Assembly (NCBI GenBank): GCA_037200445.1
Contig: JBBCGH010000001.1
Location: 2,666,001-2,730,000, forward strand
Direction: 5' to 3'
DNA: 64,000 bases
From: Alphaproteobacteria bacterium
GTDB lineage: Bacteria > Pseudomonadota > Alphaproteobacteria > Rhizobiales > Xanthobacteraceae
Position 1 is the first letter of the stretch; every line of letters starts with the position of its first letter. Positions 42,941 to 50,632 of the stretch are shown here, piece after piece. Below the pieces are notes generated by a model. It saw only the letters and a program-made list of their open reading frames with translations. It made no database searches and was not told the DNA's origin. The position numbers and the translations under genes were made by a program.

Positions 42941-43357
42941 TCAGGGTTCGCTCCTCCGCGCCCCATCCCGCTTCACCGGCTTCTCCAACCGGCTCGCGAC
43001 ATACAGCGCGAGCGGGCCCACAACCCAGACCCCCGCAACCGCCGCGAGGCTCCGCCACGCCCAGTCGCCGCCGCGCGCGAAGACGAAATCGAGGATCGCA
43101 AGCGCGATCGTCATCAGCGACAGCGTGAGTGTCCAGGCGATCAGGCTGATGCTCATGCCGACGCTGCCGAGCGACGTGCGCGGCGGGCGGATGTGCCATC
43201 GGGCGATAACCGCCAGCGGCACGATCCAGGTCGCGGCAGCCAGCACCGCGGTCGCGATATCGACGATGCGGTCGCCGCCCGGGACGGCAAATCCAGCGAT
43301 CAGCCCAGGCACGATCGTCAGCGCCACGGCCTTGAGGACGAAGCGCACGAGCTCCAT
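42941..43357 (-). CDS. Small integral membrane protein, unknown function
   Basis: A 138-residue protein with four hydrophobic helices (VLKAVALTIVPGLIAGFAV; ATAVLAAATWIVPLAVIA; LIAWTLTLSLMTIALAILDF; SLAAVAGVWVVGPLALYVA) and a basic C-terminal tail. The ATG at 43357 lies 11 bp after the DUF3617 stop, so the two genes form an operon. No family recognised. Confidence 0.65.
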   Translation of the reverse strand: MELVRFVLKAVALTIVPGLIAGFAVPGGDRIVDIATAVLAAATWIVPLAVIARWHIRPPRTSLGSVGMSISLIAWTLTLSLMTIALAILDFVFARGGDWAWRSLAAVAGVWVVGPLALYVASRLEKPVKRDGARRSEP

Positions 43358-43368
43358 GTCAGTGACCC

Positions 43369-43866
43369 CTACAGCGCCTTCGCCGGCGTCTGCCCCGGAC
43401 AATCCCCTACGCGGCGCATCATGATCAGGATCGAGGAGGAATACTTCGGCGCGGCCTGCATGAATGTCTGGATCGTGCCGCGCACCAGCTCCTTGCCGTC
43501 GCCATCCTTGCCGAACTCGTAGGTCAGGACCTGCTTGCTGCCCTTGCACTGCATGGCAAAGGCAAAGCCGTTCTTGATCGTCTTGGTCTCGGAGAGCGTG
43601 CAGCCGACCTTGATGTTGTCGGCGCTGTTGTAGGCCTTCATCGTCTCGTCGCGGAACGCGTCGTAGTCGGCGGACGCGACGCAGGTCTTGCTCGTCACCG
43701 GATGGTTCTTGAACGCCGAGTTGCGCGCCTCCGTCTCGTATAGGCCCGGCACGAACACGGGCTTCGGCTCGAGCAGCGGCACGGACGTTTGCGCGCGCGC
43801 CACAGCGGGAAGTGCGGAAAACAGGATGCACGCCAGAATGGCGGTGTGCCGGAATCGTAAGCGCAT
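43369..43866 (-). CDS. Exported DUF3617 protein
   Basis: A 165-residue periplasmic protein with a signal peptide (ending ALPAVARAQ) and the DUF3617 pattern: VFVPGLYETEARNS, SKTCVASADYDAF, then IKVGCTLSETKTIKNGFAFA, MQCKGSKQVLTYEF, ending RRVGDCPGQT. Four mature cysteines probably form disulfides. DUF3617 proteins have no known function. It is first in an operon with the membrane protein downstream. Confidence 0.82.
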   Translation of the reverse strand: MRLRFRHTAILACILFSALPAVARAQTSVPLLEPKPVFVPGLYETEARNSAFKNHPVTSKTCVASADYDAFRDETMKAYNSADNIKVGCTLSETKTIKNGFAFAMQCKGSKQVLTYEFGKDGDGKELVRGTIQTFMQAAPKYSSSILIMMRRVGDCPGQTPAKAL

Positions 43867-43903
43867 GAAGGCCCTCCGTCTTGCTTAGTGACGGCTGGCC
43901 GCG

Positions 43904-44275
43904 TTGCGGTTCAAACAGAAGGGCGTCGGGCGCGCCGCGCACTATGTTGCCTCGTCGCGCCGCTTCGACGGCGTGTTGTGCGAACCCGAGTACGACCCTG
44001 ACCGCGCTGTTCGGCGGGTCCGCCCCAATGGCGCGATCAGATGGAGGGACAAGGAGATCTACATCAGCGCAGCGCTGTGCGGAGAGCCGGTCGGCCTGGT
44101 CGAGTGCGATGAGGGCTGGCAGGTCCTGTTTGGCCCGCTCCTCCTCGGCACCATCGCGCATGGCGGCGCTCGTCTGCGCAAACCCAGACGCACGACACCA
44201 ACAACCGACCTGAACAAAACCGGAAACGTGTCACCCATGTCGCCGGTTTAAAATGTCACCTGTTGCCGGTTGCTC
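43904..44275 (+). mobile_element. Remnant of an IS481-family insertion sequence
   Basis: Only the C-terminal part of a transposase remains (about 115 codons to the stop at 44251): EYDPDRAVRRVRPNGAIRW, IYISAALCGEPVGLVE, GTIAHGGARLRKPR and the terminal NVSPMSPV. These blocks are typical of the tail of IS481 integrase-type transposases. The following bases GTGTCACCCATGTCGCCGG and TGTCACCTG resemble the repeated end of such elements. The catalytic DDE region is missing, so the element is dead. Confidence 0.75.
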
Positions 44276-44528
44276 ATGAACGCCGAAGGCGTGAGCCGGG
44301 AGAGGGCTTGTTGAGAATTCCCGCAACTCCTCTCCCGCCTCGCCATAGCGCGTCAAAGACGCGCGTAAACGCGCTTTGGGCTCGGCACCCTCTCCCCGCT
44401 TCTCGGGGCGAGGGGAAGGCAAGCGCGGGGATAATCTCCTCGAAAAAAAGTAATCCCCGCTCGAAAAACCGCGCGTATTCTTCTCGCGCCTTGCTCGTCG
44501 AGGGGCGTCAACCGGTGACGCTGGTTTG
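44276..44528. other. Gene-poor stretch with degenerate inverted repeats
   Basis: About 250 bp after the IS remnant. It contains CGGGAGAGG / CCTCTCCCG, AGCGCGT / ACGCGCT and GGGGATAATC / CTCTCCCCG-like motifs, i.e. remains of repeats, and an A-rich CTCGAAAAAAAG. No gene with a ribosome binding site is seen on either strand. Confidence 0.5.
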
Positions 44529-44765
44529 ATGGAGCAAGCGGGACGCGCGGCCGGAGATCAGGCGAGCGGTCCCGGGGCGGACAAAGTGGTCCGCTTGTGC
44601 GGCGCCTGCGCGGTGGGCCTCGTCAGCCTGCCACCCGGGCGGCTTCGGGACCCGCCCCGGGGGTACTACGGCCCCTGCGCGAGGTGCTCGCTGACGGCCC
44701 TGCTTGATCGCTGGGACACGCAAGCGCGGCCCGGAGCTGGGCGAATGCCGCAAGGCATTCGTTAG
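44529..44765 (+). CDS. Doubtful small Cys-containing protein
   Basis: A 78-codon open frame with two Cys pairs (RLCGACAVGLVSL and GPCARCSLTALL) spaced like a zinc knuckle. There is no good ribosome binding site, and the opposite strand is open too, as is common in GC-rich DNA. Its 3' end lies inside a hairpin. It could be a real small zinc-binding protein or chance; I lean to chance. Confidence 0.25.
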   Translation: MEQAGRAAGDQASGPGADKVVRLCGACAVGLVSLPPGRLRDPPRGYYGPCARCSLTALLDRWDTQARPGAGRMPQGIR

Positions 44766-44935
44766 AGCCGCAGCAGGGCGCCGAGAGGCGCGCCGGCTCG
44801 CGTCATGAGCCGGTCATCTTCGGGCGTTCCCGGAGATGGGTCCGCTCGCGAGACGGACCACCGGGTGCGGCGTTCCGCACCAGCGCCTGTCGGCGCTCTG
44901 CTCCCCCTCATTTCGGTGAGGGAGAGGTAGGAAAT
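44743..44935. repeat. Chain of about seven perfect hairpins
   Basis: Consecutive stem-loops: GAATGCC-gcaa-GGCATTC (44743-44760); GCGCC-gaga-GGCGC within GAGCCG...CGGCTC; CCGGCTC...GAGCCGG; CGGG-cgtt-CCCG; GGTCCG...CGGACC; GGTGCGG-cgtt-CCGCACC; AGCGCC-tgt-CGGCGCT; CCCTCA-tttcgg-TGAGGG. Most have four-base loops. The region contains no supported gene. It may be a structured RNA or a cluster of REP-like units upstream of the methyltransferase gene. Confidence 0.6.
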
Positions 44936-44986
44936 GAGGGCACGCTCGGCGCCCAGTCTAAGCCGAGCGGCGGAGCTTTGGCGGAT

Positions 44987-45781
44987 ATGGGTGCGCTCCG
45001 GGAATTCGAGCTCAGCGGCTGGCAGGACGCCGCGGCAACCTATGACGGTTTTGCGGGGGCGACGCGGCTGTTCGTGCCATCGCTGGTGCAGGCTGCGGGC
45101 GCGCGGGCTGGCATGCACCTGCTCGATATCGCCTGCGGGACGGGCGTGGCGGCGCAAGCGGCGGCCGATGCCGGCGCGCGCGTCACGGGTGTCGACTTCT
45201 CGGCCGCGATGCTCGCGATGGCGCGCAGCCAGCATCCGCGCATCGCGTTTCACGCGGGCGACACCGAGGCGCTGCCGTTCGCCGATGCCAGCTTCGATGC
45301 CGCGATCGCGAATTTCGGCATCCACCATGTCGAGCGTCCGGAGCGCGCGATCGCCGAAGCGCGGCGCGTTCTTAAGTCCGGCGGCGCATTCGCTTTCACG
45401 GTCTGGGCCGCCGCGCAGGACAACACCGCGTGGCGCATCATCTTCGATGCCGTGAAGGCTTGCGGCCGCCTCGATGTCCCGATGCCGGCCGGCAACGATT
45501 CCGCGGCCACGCGGGAGAATTTTTCGAGGCTCCTGACGGAGGCGGGGTTTCGGGAGATACGTTCCGAACTGATAACGCGCGACTGGCTGCTGCCGCCTGC
45601 AGCCGACCTCGTGTCGATCTTCGAGACCGGCACGGTACGCATGGCGACGCTCTTGCGCGGGCAGGGTGCGGCGCTGCCCGCCGTGCGCGGCCACGTCGCG
45701 CAGGCGCTGCAGTCCCACCTTCGCGACGGGATGATCGTGCTGCCGACGCGGGCGTGGCTCATTTCCGCGAGAGCCCCATGA
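44987..45781 (+). CDS. SAM-dependent methyltransferase (UbiE/Methyltransf_11 type)
   Basis: A 264-residue methyltransferase: motif I LLDIACGTGVAAQAAADAGA, VTGVDFSAAMLAMAR for motif II, ALPFADASFDAAIANFGIHH, and RVLKSGGAFAFTVWA. The C-terminal half has no known accessory domain. ATG 44987 is used; a TTG at 44978 is in frame with GGAG just before it. Substrate unknown; many relatives methylate quinones, lipids or small acids. Confidence 0.88.
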   Translation: MGALREFELSGWQDAAATYDGFAGATRLFVPSLVQAAGARAGMHLLDIACGTGVAAQAAADAGARVTGVDFSAAMLAMARSQHPRIAFHAGDTEALPFADASFDAAIANFGIHHVERPERAIAEARRVLKSGGAFAFTVWAAAQDNTAWRIIFDAVKACGRLDVPMPAGNDSAATRENFSRLLTEAGFREIRSELITRDWLLPPAADLVSIFETGTVRMATLLRGQGAALPAVRGHVAQALQSHLRDGMIVLPTRAWLISARAP

Positions 45782-45852
45782 GCGGCGAAATCGTCTCGCG
45801 CGATGCGCGCAATTCAAGGTAGCCTGTCGCCGGGGCCGTTTTGGAGAGTCAC

Positions 45853-46308
45853 ATGACCCGCATCGCACTTGCTGCCGCGCTGCTCCTCCTGCCGCTCGCC
45901 GCATCCGCTGAACCAAACGAGCCGTTCAAGCCGGGGCTCGGCGAGATCATGACGTTGCAGCAGATGCGGCACCTGAAACTCTGGTTCGCCGGGCAGGCCG
46001 GTAACTGGGGCCTTGCGGACTATGAACTCGACGAGCTGAAGGAAGGCTTCGAGGACATCACCAAGTATTACCCGACGAAGGACGACGTCCCGACCGGCAC
46101 CATGGCGGAGGCGATTGTCGCCAAGGAGGTCGCCGATCTTGCCAAGGCGATCGAGGGCAAGGACAAGAAAAGCTTCGCCAGCGCGTTCGACCGGCTGACC
46201 GCCTCCTGCAACGCCTGCCATCAGGCTTCAAAAAAAGAGTTCATCGTCATCCAGCGCCCCACCGGAAACCCGTACACGAACCAGTCCTTCGCGCCGCCGC
46301 GCAAATAG
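45853..46308 (+). CDS. Exported helical haem protein, cytochrome c prime-like
   Basis: A 151-residue protein with a signal peptide (MTRIALAAALLLLPLAASAE) and a helical domain ending in a haem motif CNACH at about residue 120, near the C-terminus as in cytochrome c prime-type proteins. Other blocks are LQQMRHLKLWFAGQAGNWGL and LKEGFEDITKYYPTKDDVP. It ends 8 bp before the enoyl-CoA hydratase. The electron-transfer partner is unknown. Confidence 0.78.
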   Translation: MTRIALAAALLLLPLAASAEPNEPFKPGLGEIMTLQQMRHLKLWFAGQAGNWGLADYELDELKEGFEDITKYYPTKDDVPTGTMAEAIVAKEVADLAKAIEGKDKKSFASAFDRLTASCNACHQASKKEFIVIQRPTGNPYTNQSFAPPRK

Positions 46309-46316
46309 GAACAGCG

Positions 46317-47210
46317 ATGCCCTACGAAACGATCCTCACGGATATCTCCGAGAACATCTTCACCATCACGATCAACCGGCCGGACAAGCTCAATGCGCTC
46401 AACACGCAGATGATCCACGATCTCCTCGACGCGTTCGACGCGGCGGACGCGGACAATGCGGTGCGCGCGATCATCGTGACGGGGGCGGGGAGGGCGTTCT
46501 GCGCCGGTGCGGACCTGTCCACCGGCGGGGGTACGTTCGATCGCGCGGCGCGTGCCGATCGTCCGCCGATCCCGAACGGGCCGGACGGCAAGCCGGACCT
46601 GTCCCACGAGAATGCACGCGACGGCGGCGGGCGGATCGCGCTGCGCATCTTCGACTGCCGCAAGCCGGTGATCGCGGCGGTGAACGGGCCGGCGGTCGGC
46701 ATCGGCGTCACCATGCTGCTGCCGATGGATGTGCGCATCGCGAGCACCGACGCGCGCTTCGGCTTCGTGTTTTCCCAGCGCGGCATCGTGCCGGAAGCGG
46801 CCTCGAGCTGGTTCCTGCCGCGCATCGTCGGCATCGCGCAGGCGCTCGACTGGTGTTACTCGGGCCGTGTGTTCGGCGCCGAGGAGGCGCTCAAGGGTGG
46901 GCTCGTCAGCCGCGTGGTGGGGCCGGGCGACCTGATCGCGACGGCACGGGCGATCGCACGGAGCTACTGCGAGACGACCTCGGCGGTGTCGGTCGCGCTC
47001 ATCCGGCAGATGCTGTGGCGCATGCTCGGCGCCGCCCACCCCATGGAGGCGCACCGCGTCGACAGCCGCGCCATGTTCCATCGAGGGCGCGGCGCGGATG
47101 TGAAGGAGGGCATTGCGTCGTTCCTGGAAAAGCGCCCGCAGCAGTTTACCGACACGGTGTCGGAGCACCTGCCGGACCTGCCCTGGGGCGAGGAGCCGCG
47201 CTACCGGTGA
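46317..47210 (+). CDS. Enoyl-CoA hydratase/isomerase family protein (crotonase)
   Basis: A 297-residue crotonase. Oxyanion-hole block AGRAFCAGADLSTGG, IAAVNGPAVGIGVTMLLPMD, and FGFVFSQRGIVPEAASSWFL with the catalytic Glu in the GIVPEAASSW motif. It is longer than typical EchA proteins by a loop after the first motif (RADRPPIPNGPDGKPDL) and a C-terminal extension. It may act in branched-chain or aromatic acyl-CoA breakdown. Start ATG 46317, 8 bp after the haem protein. Confidence 0.9.
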   Translation: MPYETILTDISENIFTITINRPDKLNALNTQMIHDLLDAFDAADADNAVRAIIVTGAGRAFCAGADLSTGGGTFDRAARADRPPIPNGPDGKPDLSHENARDGGGRIALRIFDCRKPVIAAVNGPAVGIGVTMLLPMDVRIASTDARFGFVFSQRGIVPEAASSWFLPRIVGIAQALDWCYSGRVFGAEEALKGGLVSRVVGPGDLIATARAIARSYCETTSAVSVALIRQMLWRMLGAAHPMEAHRVDSRAMFHRGRGADVKEGIASFLEKRPQQFTDTVSEHLPDLPWGEEPRYR

Positions 47211-47390
47211 AGCGCAGTCTGCCCTAGCGTTAGCGATTATGGCGCTTAGGCGTAGATTCCTCGAATTTATTTCGTTTTAGCCCGCACGGGCCGATTCTTC
47301 GTGCTATTATAAGGACATGGACCCATCGCAGGACGGTTCATGCGCCGCTATCGCGGCGCCGAAAAGGTTTGCGTAGATCAGGAGGTTATC

Positions 47391-47585
47391 TTGGCTCACA
47401 AGTTCCGCATCGGCGACGATGTCCACATCATCGCGGGCCTGCTCGGCCGCGGCGACGCGACTGGCGTCTACAAGGTCGTACGTGTCCTGCCGACCGAGGG
47501 CGACGAGCAGCAGTATCGCATCAAGAGCGCGAACGAACCGCATGAGCGCGTTGCCAAGCAAAGCCAGCTGGAGCGGGCCGCCTGA
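47391..47585 (+). CDS. Small conserved protein, start codon TTG
   Basis: A 64-residue protein beginning (M)[20 protein letters not shown] and ending [20 protein letters not shown]. From memory, very similar short SH3-like or KOW-like proteins (KFKIGD..., [13 protein letters not shown]) are common in Bradyrhizobium relatives. The TTG at 47391 is chosen because GGAGG (47381-47385) stands 5 nt upstream; the ATG at 47340 lacks any ribosome binding site. It lies upstream of the cold-shock gene. Confidence 0.72.
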   Translation: MAHKFRIGDDVHIIAGLLGRGDATGVYKVVRVLPTEGDEQQYRIKSANEPHERVAKQSQLERAA

Positions 47586-47601
47586 ACGTTTGACGATAGT
47601 A

Positions 47602-47625
47602 CGGCGCTCCGCTAGAGGAGCGCCG
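47602..47625 (+). terminator. Hairpin after the small protein gene
   Basis: CGGCGCTCC-gctaga-GGAGCGCCG, a perfect 9-bp stem 16 bp after the stop, followed later by GGTTTTC. It may be a terminator or part of the cspA leader. Confidence 0.5.
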
Positions 47626-47766
47626 GGCAACCTTGGTTTTCGGCCTGCCTTGCTAGCCTCCCGATTTTGGGCCGCTCTCAAGTCATCCCCCAAAACTCGG
47701 ATGCTTTGTCCGTCGTGCGATGACCGTGCGGCGGGTTTACAGGCGTATCAACGCAAGGAGAGCCAT
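47626..47766 (+). promoter_or_regulatory. Leader and promoter region of cspA
   Basis: About 140 bp between the hairpin and the cold-shock gene ATG. Cold-shock genes usually have long 5' untranslated regions that act as RNA thermometers; here the purine-rich AAGGAGAGCC box lies just before the ATG. No promoter can be fixed with confidence. Confidence 0.4.
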
Positions 47767-47970
47767 ATGGCTACAGGTACCGTGAAGTTCTTCAATTCGC
47801 AGAAAGGTTTTGGATTCATCCAGCCGACCGACGGGTCGAAGGATGTGTTCGTTCATATCAGCGCCGTGGAGCGCGCCGGAATGCGCACGCTGATGGAAGG
47901 CCAGAAGGTCAACTACGAGGTCGTCACCGAGCGCGGCAAGCAGGCGGCGGGCAACCTCTCGCTGGCGTAA
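47767..47970 (+). CDS. cspA: Cold-shock protein (CspA family)
   Basis: A 67-residue single-stranded nucleic-acid-binding OB-fold protein, an RNA chaperone. It contains both RNA-binding motifs: RNP1 KGFGFI and RNP2 VFVHIS, in [18 protein letters not shown] and [14 protein letters not shown]. The ATG at 47767 is preceded by AAGGAG. It is single-gene and followed by a strong terminator. Confidence 0.96.
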   Translation: MATGTVKFFNSQKGFGFIQPTDGSKDVFVHISAVERAGMRTLMEGQKVNYEVVTERGKQAAGNLSLA

Positions 47971-47997
47971 CGCTTCATTCCAAGAACCGAAGTCCGA

Positions 47998-48024
47998 CGC
48001 CCGGTGCTTGCGCCGGGCGTTTTG
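47998..48024. terminator. Transcription terminator after cspA
   Basis: CGCCCGG-tgcttgcg-CCGGGCG followed by TTTT and a T-rich stretch: a good rho-independent terminator. It ends directly before the stop of the convergent small gene and may serve both strands. Confidence 0.8.
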
Positions 48025-48025
48025 C

Positions 48026-48244
48026 TTATTTGCGGATCGCAGCCACAGCGCAATTGTAGAGCCGCTCGCGATGTACCTCACCGTCTGCGGCGCACTTGAG
48101 AACTTGCAAAGCCACCATTTCGGTCGCGGGGTCGGTGCGGTCGGTCAGATTGAGGAAGGCGAGCACGCTCTCGTAGGCATGGATGATCTCCGCCGTTTCT
48201 TCCGCATCGAACGCTGTTTGGGCGAGGAGCCGATTGATCGGCAT
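48026..48244 (-). CDS. Small conserved protein, unknown function
   Basis: A 72-residue helical protein: MPINRLLAQTAFDAEETAEI, then YESVLAFLNLTDRTDPATEM and VALQVLKCAADGEVHRERL. Short proteins with the LNLVDRTDPLTE-type block are frequent in Bradyrhizobium-type genomes (from memory). No catalytic motif. Divergent from the Crp/Fnr gene across 114 bp. Confidence 0.7.
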   Translation of the reverse strand: MPINRLLAQTAFDAEETAEIIHAYESVLAFLNLTDRTDPATEMVALQVLKCAADGEVHRERLYNCAVAAIRK

Positions 48245-48298
48245 CGGGTGCTCCGCTGTTACTGAGCGCGCACTCTAAGTGGGGAACCGGAAGCCCGT

Positions 48299-48314
48299 TT
48301 TATCAAAAGATAAA
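48299..48314. promoter_or_regulatory. Palindrome upstream of the Crp/Fnr gene
   Basis: TTTATC-AAAA-GATAAA, a perfect 6-bp palindrome with a 4-bp spacer, 44 bp before the regulator start. The spacing equals that of Crp/Fnr-type boxes, although the half-site is not the consensus TTGAT. Autoregulation is possible. Confidence 0.45.
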
Positions 48315-48358
48315 GTTGGGGCCGAACCTTGAGAACTTGGCGGCGTTGACGGACCGTC

Positions 48359-49147
48359 ATGCCGGCAAAAACAGACCTGGATCAAGTCCGCAGAGTTAGA
48401 GATCTCCTTCTTGCCAAGGTGAAGGAGCACGGAACGCTGACCGCTGCCGATGAAAACGCGATTTGCGCAATTCGCGCCCATACGAGAGCGCTGGCGGCCG
48501 GAGAAGATGTTGTCAGCCAGGGAGATCGCCCTGACGTCGCGGTGTTCGTGTTGTCGGGCATGCTCGCCCGCTATCATACGCTTCCGAGCGGGGATCGGCA
48601 GTATCTCTCATTTCACATCAAGGGAGACCTGCCGGATGTGCAGGGACTCCTCTTGAGCGTTCTGGATCACTCGCTCTGTGCGCTGGACCAGGCTGAAATC
48701 GCAGTTCTGCCGCACGATCCGCTTGTCGCGTTGTGCGCGCGAAGGCCGGGTGTGGCCTTCGCGTTTTGGCGGTTGACGCTGGTCGATGCGGCGATCTTCC
48801 GACAGGCCATCACGAACAACGGCATTCGCAGCCATGTGACGCGCCTCGCGCATCTATTCTGTGAGTTGTACTTCCGCGCCCGCGAGGCAGGGCTGGTGGA
48901 AGACCGCTCCTGTAGCGTACCGCTGACCCAGAACGAGGTCGGTCAGGCGCTCGGCATGTCCCACATCTCGGTCAACCGCGCGATGCAAAAGCTTCGCAAG
49001 GAACGCCTCGCGGATTTGCGTTCGGGGCAATTGCAGATCCTGAATTGGGATGGGCTGACGCGCGTTGCCGGATTCGACCCGATCTATTTACACATCGACA
49101 AGATATCCAGAATTTCGCAGACCCGGTTTCGAACGGGGCGGCGATGA
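48359..49147 (+). CDS. Crp/Fnr family transcriptional regulator
   Basis: A 262-residue regulator: N-terminal cNMP-binding-like beta-roll (ALAAGEDVVSQGDRPDVAVF, VLSGMLARYHTLPSGDRQYL, about 45-130), dimer helix, and C-terminal winged helix (PLTQNEVGQALGMSHISVNR and MQKLRKERLADLRSGQL). It has no N-terminal cysteine cluster, so it is not an oxygen-sensing Fnr. The ligand is unknown. Start ATG 48359. Confidence 0.9.
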   Translation: MPAKTDLDQVRRVRDLLLAKVKEHGTLTAADENAICAIRAHTRALAAGEDVVSQGDRPDVAVFVLSGMLARYHTLPSGDRQYLSFHIKGDLPDVQGLLLSVLDHSLCALDQAEIAVLPHDPLVALCARRPGVAFAFWRLTLVDAAIFRQAITNNGIRSHVTRLAHLFCELYFRAREAGLVEDRSCSVPLTQNEVGQALGMSHISVNRAMQKLRKERLADLRSGQLQILNWDGLTRVAGFDPIYLHIDKISRISQTRFRTGRR

Positions 49148-49172
49148 TCGGATAGCGCCTTCGCGCAGTTCG

Positions 49173-50459
49173 CTACTTCCCCAGCACCGCGCTCGGCAGC
49201 CAGAGCGTCAGCGCCGGGATGTAAGTCACCAGCATCAGCACGATCACCATCGGCACATAGAAGATCAGGATCGAGCGCGACACTGCCTCCATGCTGACGC
49301 GTCCGATCGCGCAGCCGACCACCATGGTCGGCCCGACCGGCGGCGTGAGCAGGCCGATGCCGAGGTTGAGGATCATGATGATCCCGAAATGCACCGGGTC
49401 GATGCCGAAGGTCTTGATCACCGGCAGGAAGATCGGTGTGCAGATCAAGAGCATCGGCGCGAGGTCCATGAACGTGCCGAGCAGCAGCAGCAGGATGTTG
49501 ATCCAGAGCAGGAACGTGTACTTGTCCGACGAGATGTCGATGAAGAACTGCGTCGCGATCGCCGGCACGCGCATGATCGCCATCATGTAGCCGAAGGCGA
49601 TCGAGAAGCCGATCATGATCATGACCATGCCGACGGTGCGCACGACCCGGCCGATCAGCTTGGGCACCTCGCTCCATTTGACGTCGCGATAGACGAACAT
49701 CGTGACCAGGAAGGCGTAGACGCAGGCGACGGCGCCCGACTCGGTCGGCGTGAAGACGCCGGAGAGGATGCCGCCGAGGATGATCAGGACCGTGATCATG
49801 CCCCAGATCGCGTCGACGAAGATCCAGAACACCTGGCGCAGCGGCACGATCTCGCCCTTCGGATAGTCGTTGCGATACGAAATGATCAGCACCAGGATGA
49901 TGAGCGAGAGGCCAAGCAGCAGCGCCGGGATGATGCCGCCCATGAACAGGTGCGCGATCGAGATCGTGCCGCCGGCCGCGATCGAATAGATGATCATGTT
50001 GTGCGAGGGCGGCACCAGCAGCGGCTGGAGCGAGCCGGAGATCGTCACGTTGACGGCGAACAGGCGCGGATAGCCGTTCTTGATCATCTGCGGGATCATC
50101 ACCGAGCCGACCGCGGCGGTGTCGGCAACCGACGAGCCCGAGATGCAGCCGAACATGGTAGACGCCAGGATGTTGACCAGCGCCATGCCGCCGCGCAGGG
50201 CGCCGACGAACACCCTGGCGAGGTTGACGAGGCGCTCCGCCATGCCACCGACCGCCATGATGGCGCCGGCGAGCACGAAGAACGGGATCGCCAGCAGCGA
50301 AAAGCCGCTCATGCCGCCCGCGACCTTGAGCATTACGGCTTCGAGCGGGATGTCGACGTAAAGCGCGGCCAGAATGGATGCGATACCAAGCGCATAGGCG
50401 ACCGGCATGCCGAGCAGGCAGACGACCGTAAAGCCGCCGATGAGGATGAAGATTTCCAT
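49173..50459 (-). CDS. TRAP transporter large membrane subunit (DctM)
   Basis: The 428-residue, about 12-helix membrane subunit of a tripartite ATP-independent periplasmic transporter, driving sodium- or proton-coupled uptake of a carboxylate. Blocks: FFVLAGAIMAVGGMAERLVN, FGCISGSSVADTAAVGSVMI, LVPPSHNMIIYSIAAGG, GIGLLTPPVGPTMVVGCAIG. The true start is ATG 50459; the longer frame upstream runs through the two hairpins and is not coding. It follows the DctQ and DctP genes on the same strand. Confidence 0.93.
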   Translation of the reverse strand: MEIFILIGGFTVVCLLGMPVAYALGIASILAALYVDIPLEAVMLKVAGGMSGFSLLAIPFFVLAGAIMAVGGMAERLVNLARVFVGALRGGMALVNILASTMFGCISGSSVADTAAVGSVMIPQMIKNGYPRLFAVNVTISGSLQPLLVPPSHNMIIYSIAAGGTISIAHLFMGGIIPALLLGLSLIILVLIISYRNDYPKGEIVPLRQVFWIFVDAIWGMITVLIILGGILSGVFTPTESGAVACVYAFLVTMFVYRDVKWSEVPKLIGRVVRTVGMVMIMIGFSIAFGYMMAIMRVPAIATQFFIDISSDKYTFLLWINILLLLLGTFMDLAPMLLICTPIFLPVIKTFGIDPVHFGIIMILNLGIGLLTPPVGPTMVVGCAIGRVSMEAVSRSILIFYVPMVIVLMLVTYIPALTLWLPSAVLGK

Positions 50460-50461
50460 GT

Positions 50462-50537
50462 GCTGTGCCCCGCTTCCGAAGTTCGTTATCCTCACCGCGC
50501 CCTCCGAACCGAACTTCGGAAGCAAAAGGGGCACAGC
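50462..50537. repeat. Long inverted repeat A in the dctQ-dctM gap
   Basis: Arms GCTGTGCCCC-g-CTTCCGAAGTTCG (50462-50485) and CGAACTTCGGAAG-caaaa-GGGGCACAGC (50510-50537): 23 paired bases with one asymmetric bulge and a 24-nt loop. It lies 3 bp upstream of the dctM start codon and would place a strong mRNA structure next to its ribosome binding site. Confidence 0.85.
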
Positions 50538-50553
50538 TTTGAAATTTCGTCCT

Positions 50554-50627
50554 CGTGCCGCTTGTCGATTTGAAGTTCCTGATCGAGCTACCCGCAGGCT
50601 GTGCAGGAACTTCAAATCGGCGGCACG
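50554..50627. repeat. Long inverted repeat B in the dctQ-dctM gap
   Basis: Arms CGTGCC-gcttgt-CGATTTGAAGTTCCTG (50554-50581) and CAGGAACTTCAAATCG-gc-GGCACG (50604-50627): 16 perfectly paired bases plus an outer 6-bp stem, 22-nt loop. Sequence differs from repeat A, but both hairpins carry a GAAGTTC core. It starts 6 bp after the dctQ stop codon (minus strand). Confidence 0.85.
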
Positions 50628-50632
50628 AGCCT

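Noticed and set aside
44508-44753. An 81-codon minus-strand frame opposite the doubtful zinc-knuckle frame
   Set aside because: Neither frame has a ribosome binding site; composition is typical of chance frames in GC-rich repeats.
49065-50573. A 502-codon plus-strand frame opposite the TRAP large subunit
   Set aside because: Very rich in Asp, His and Arg, as expected from the complement of a membrane-protein gene.
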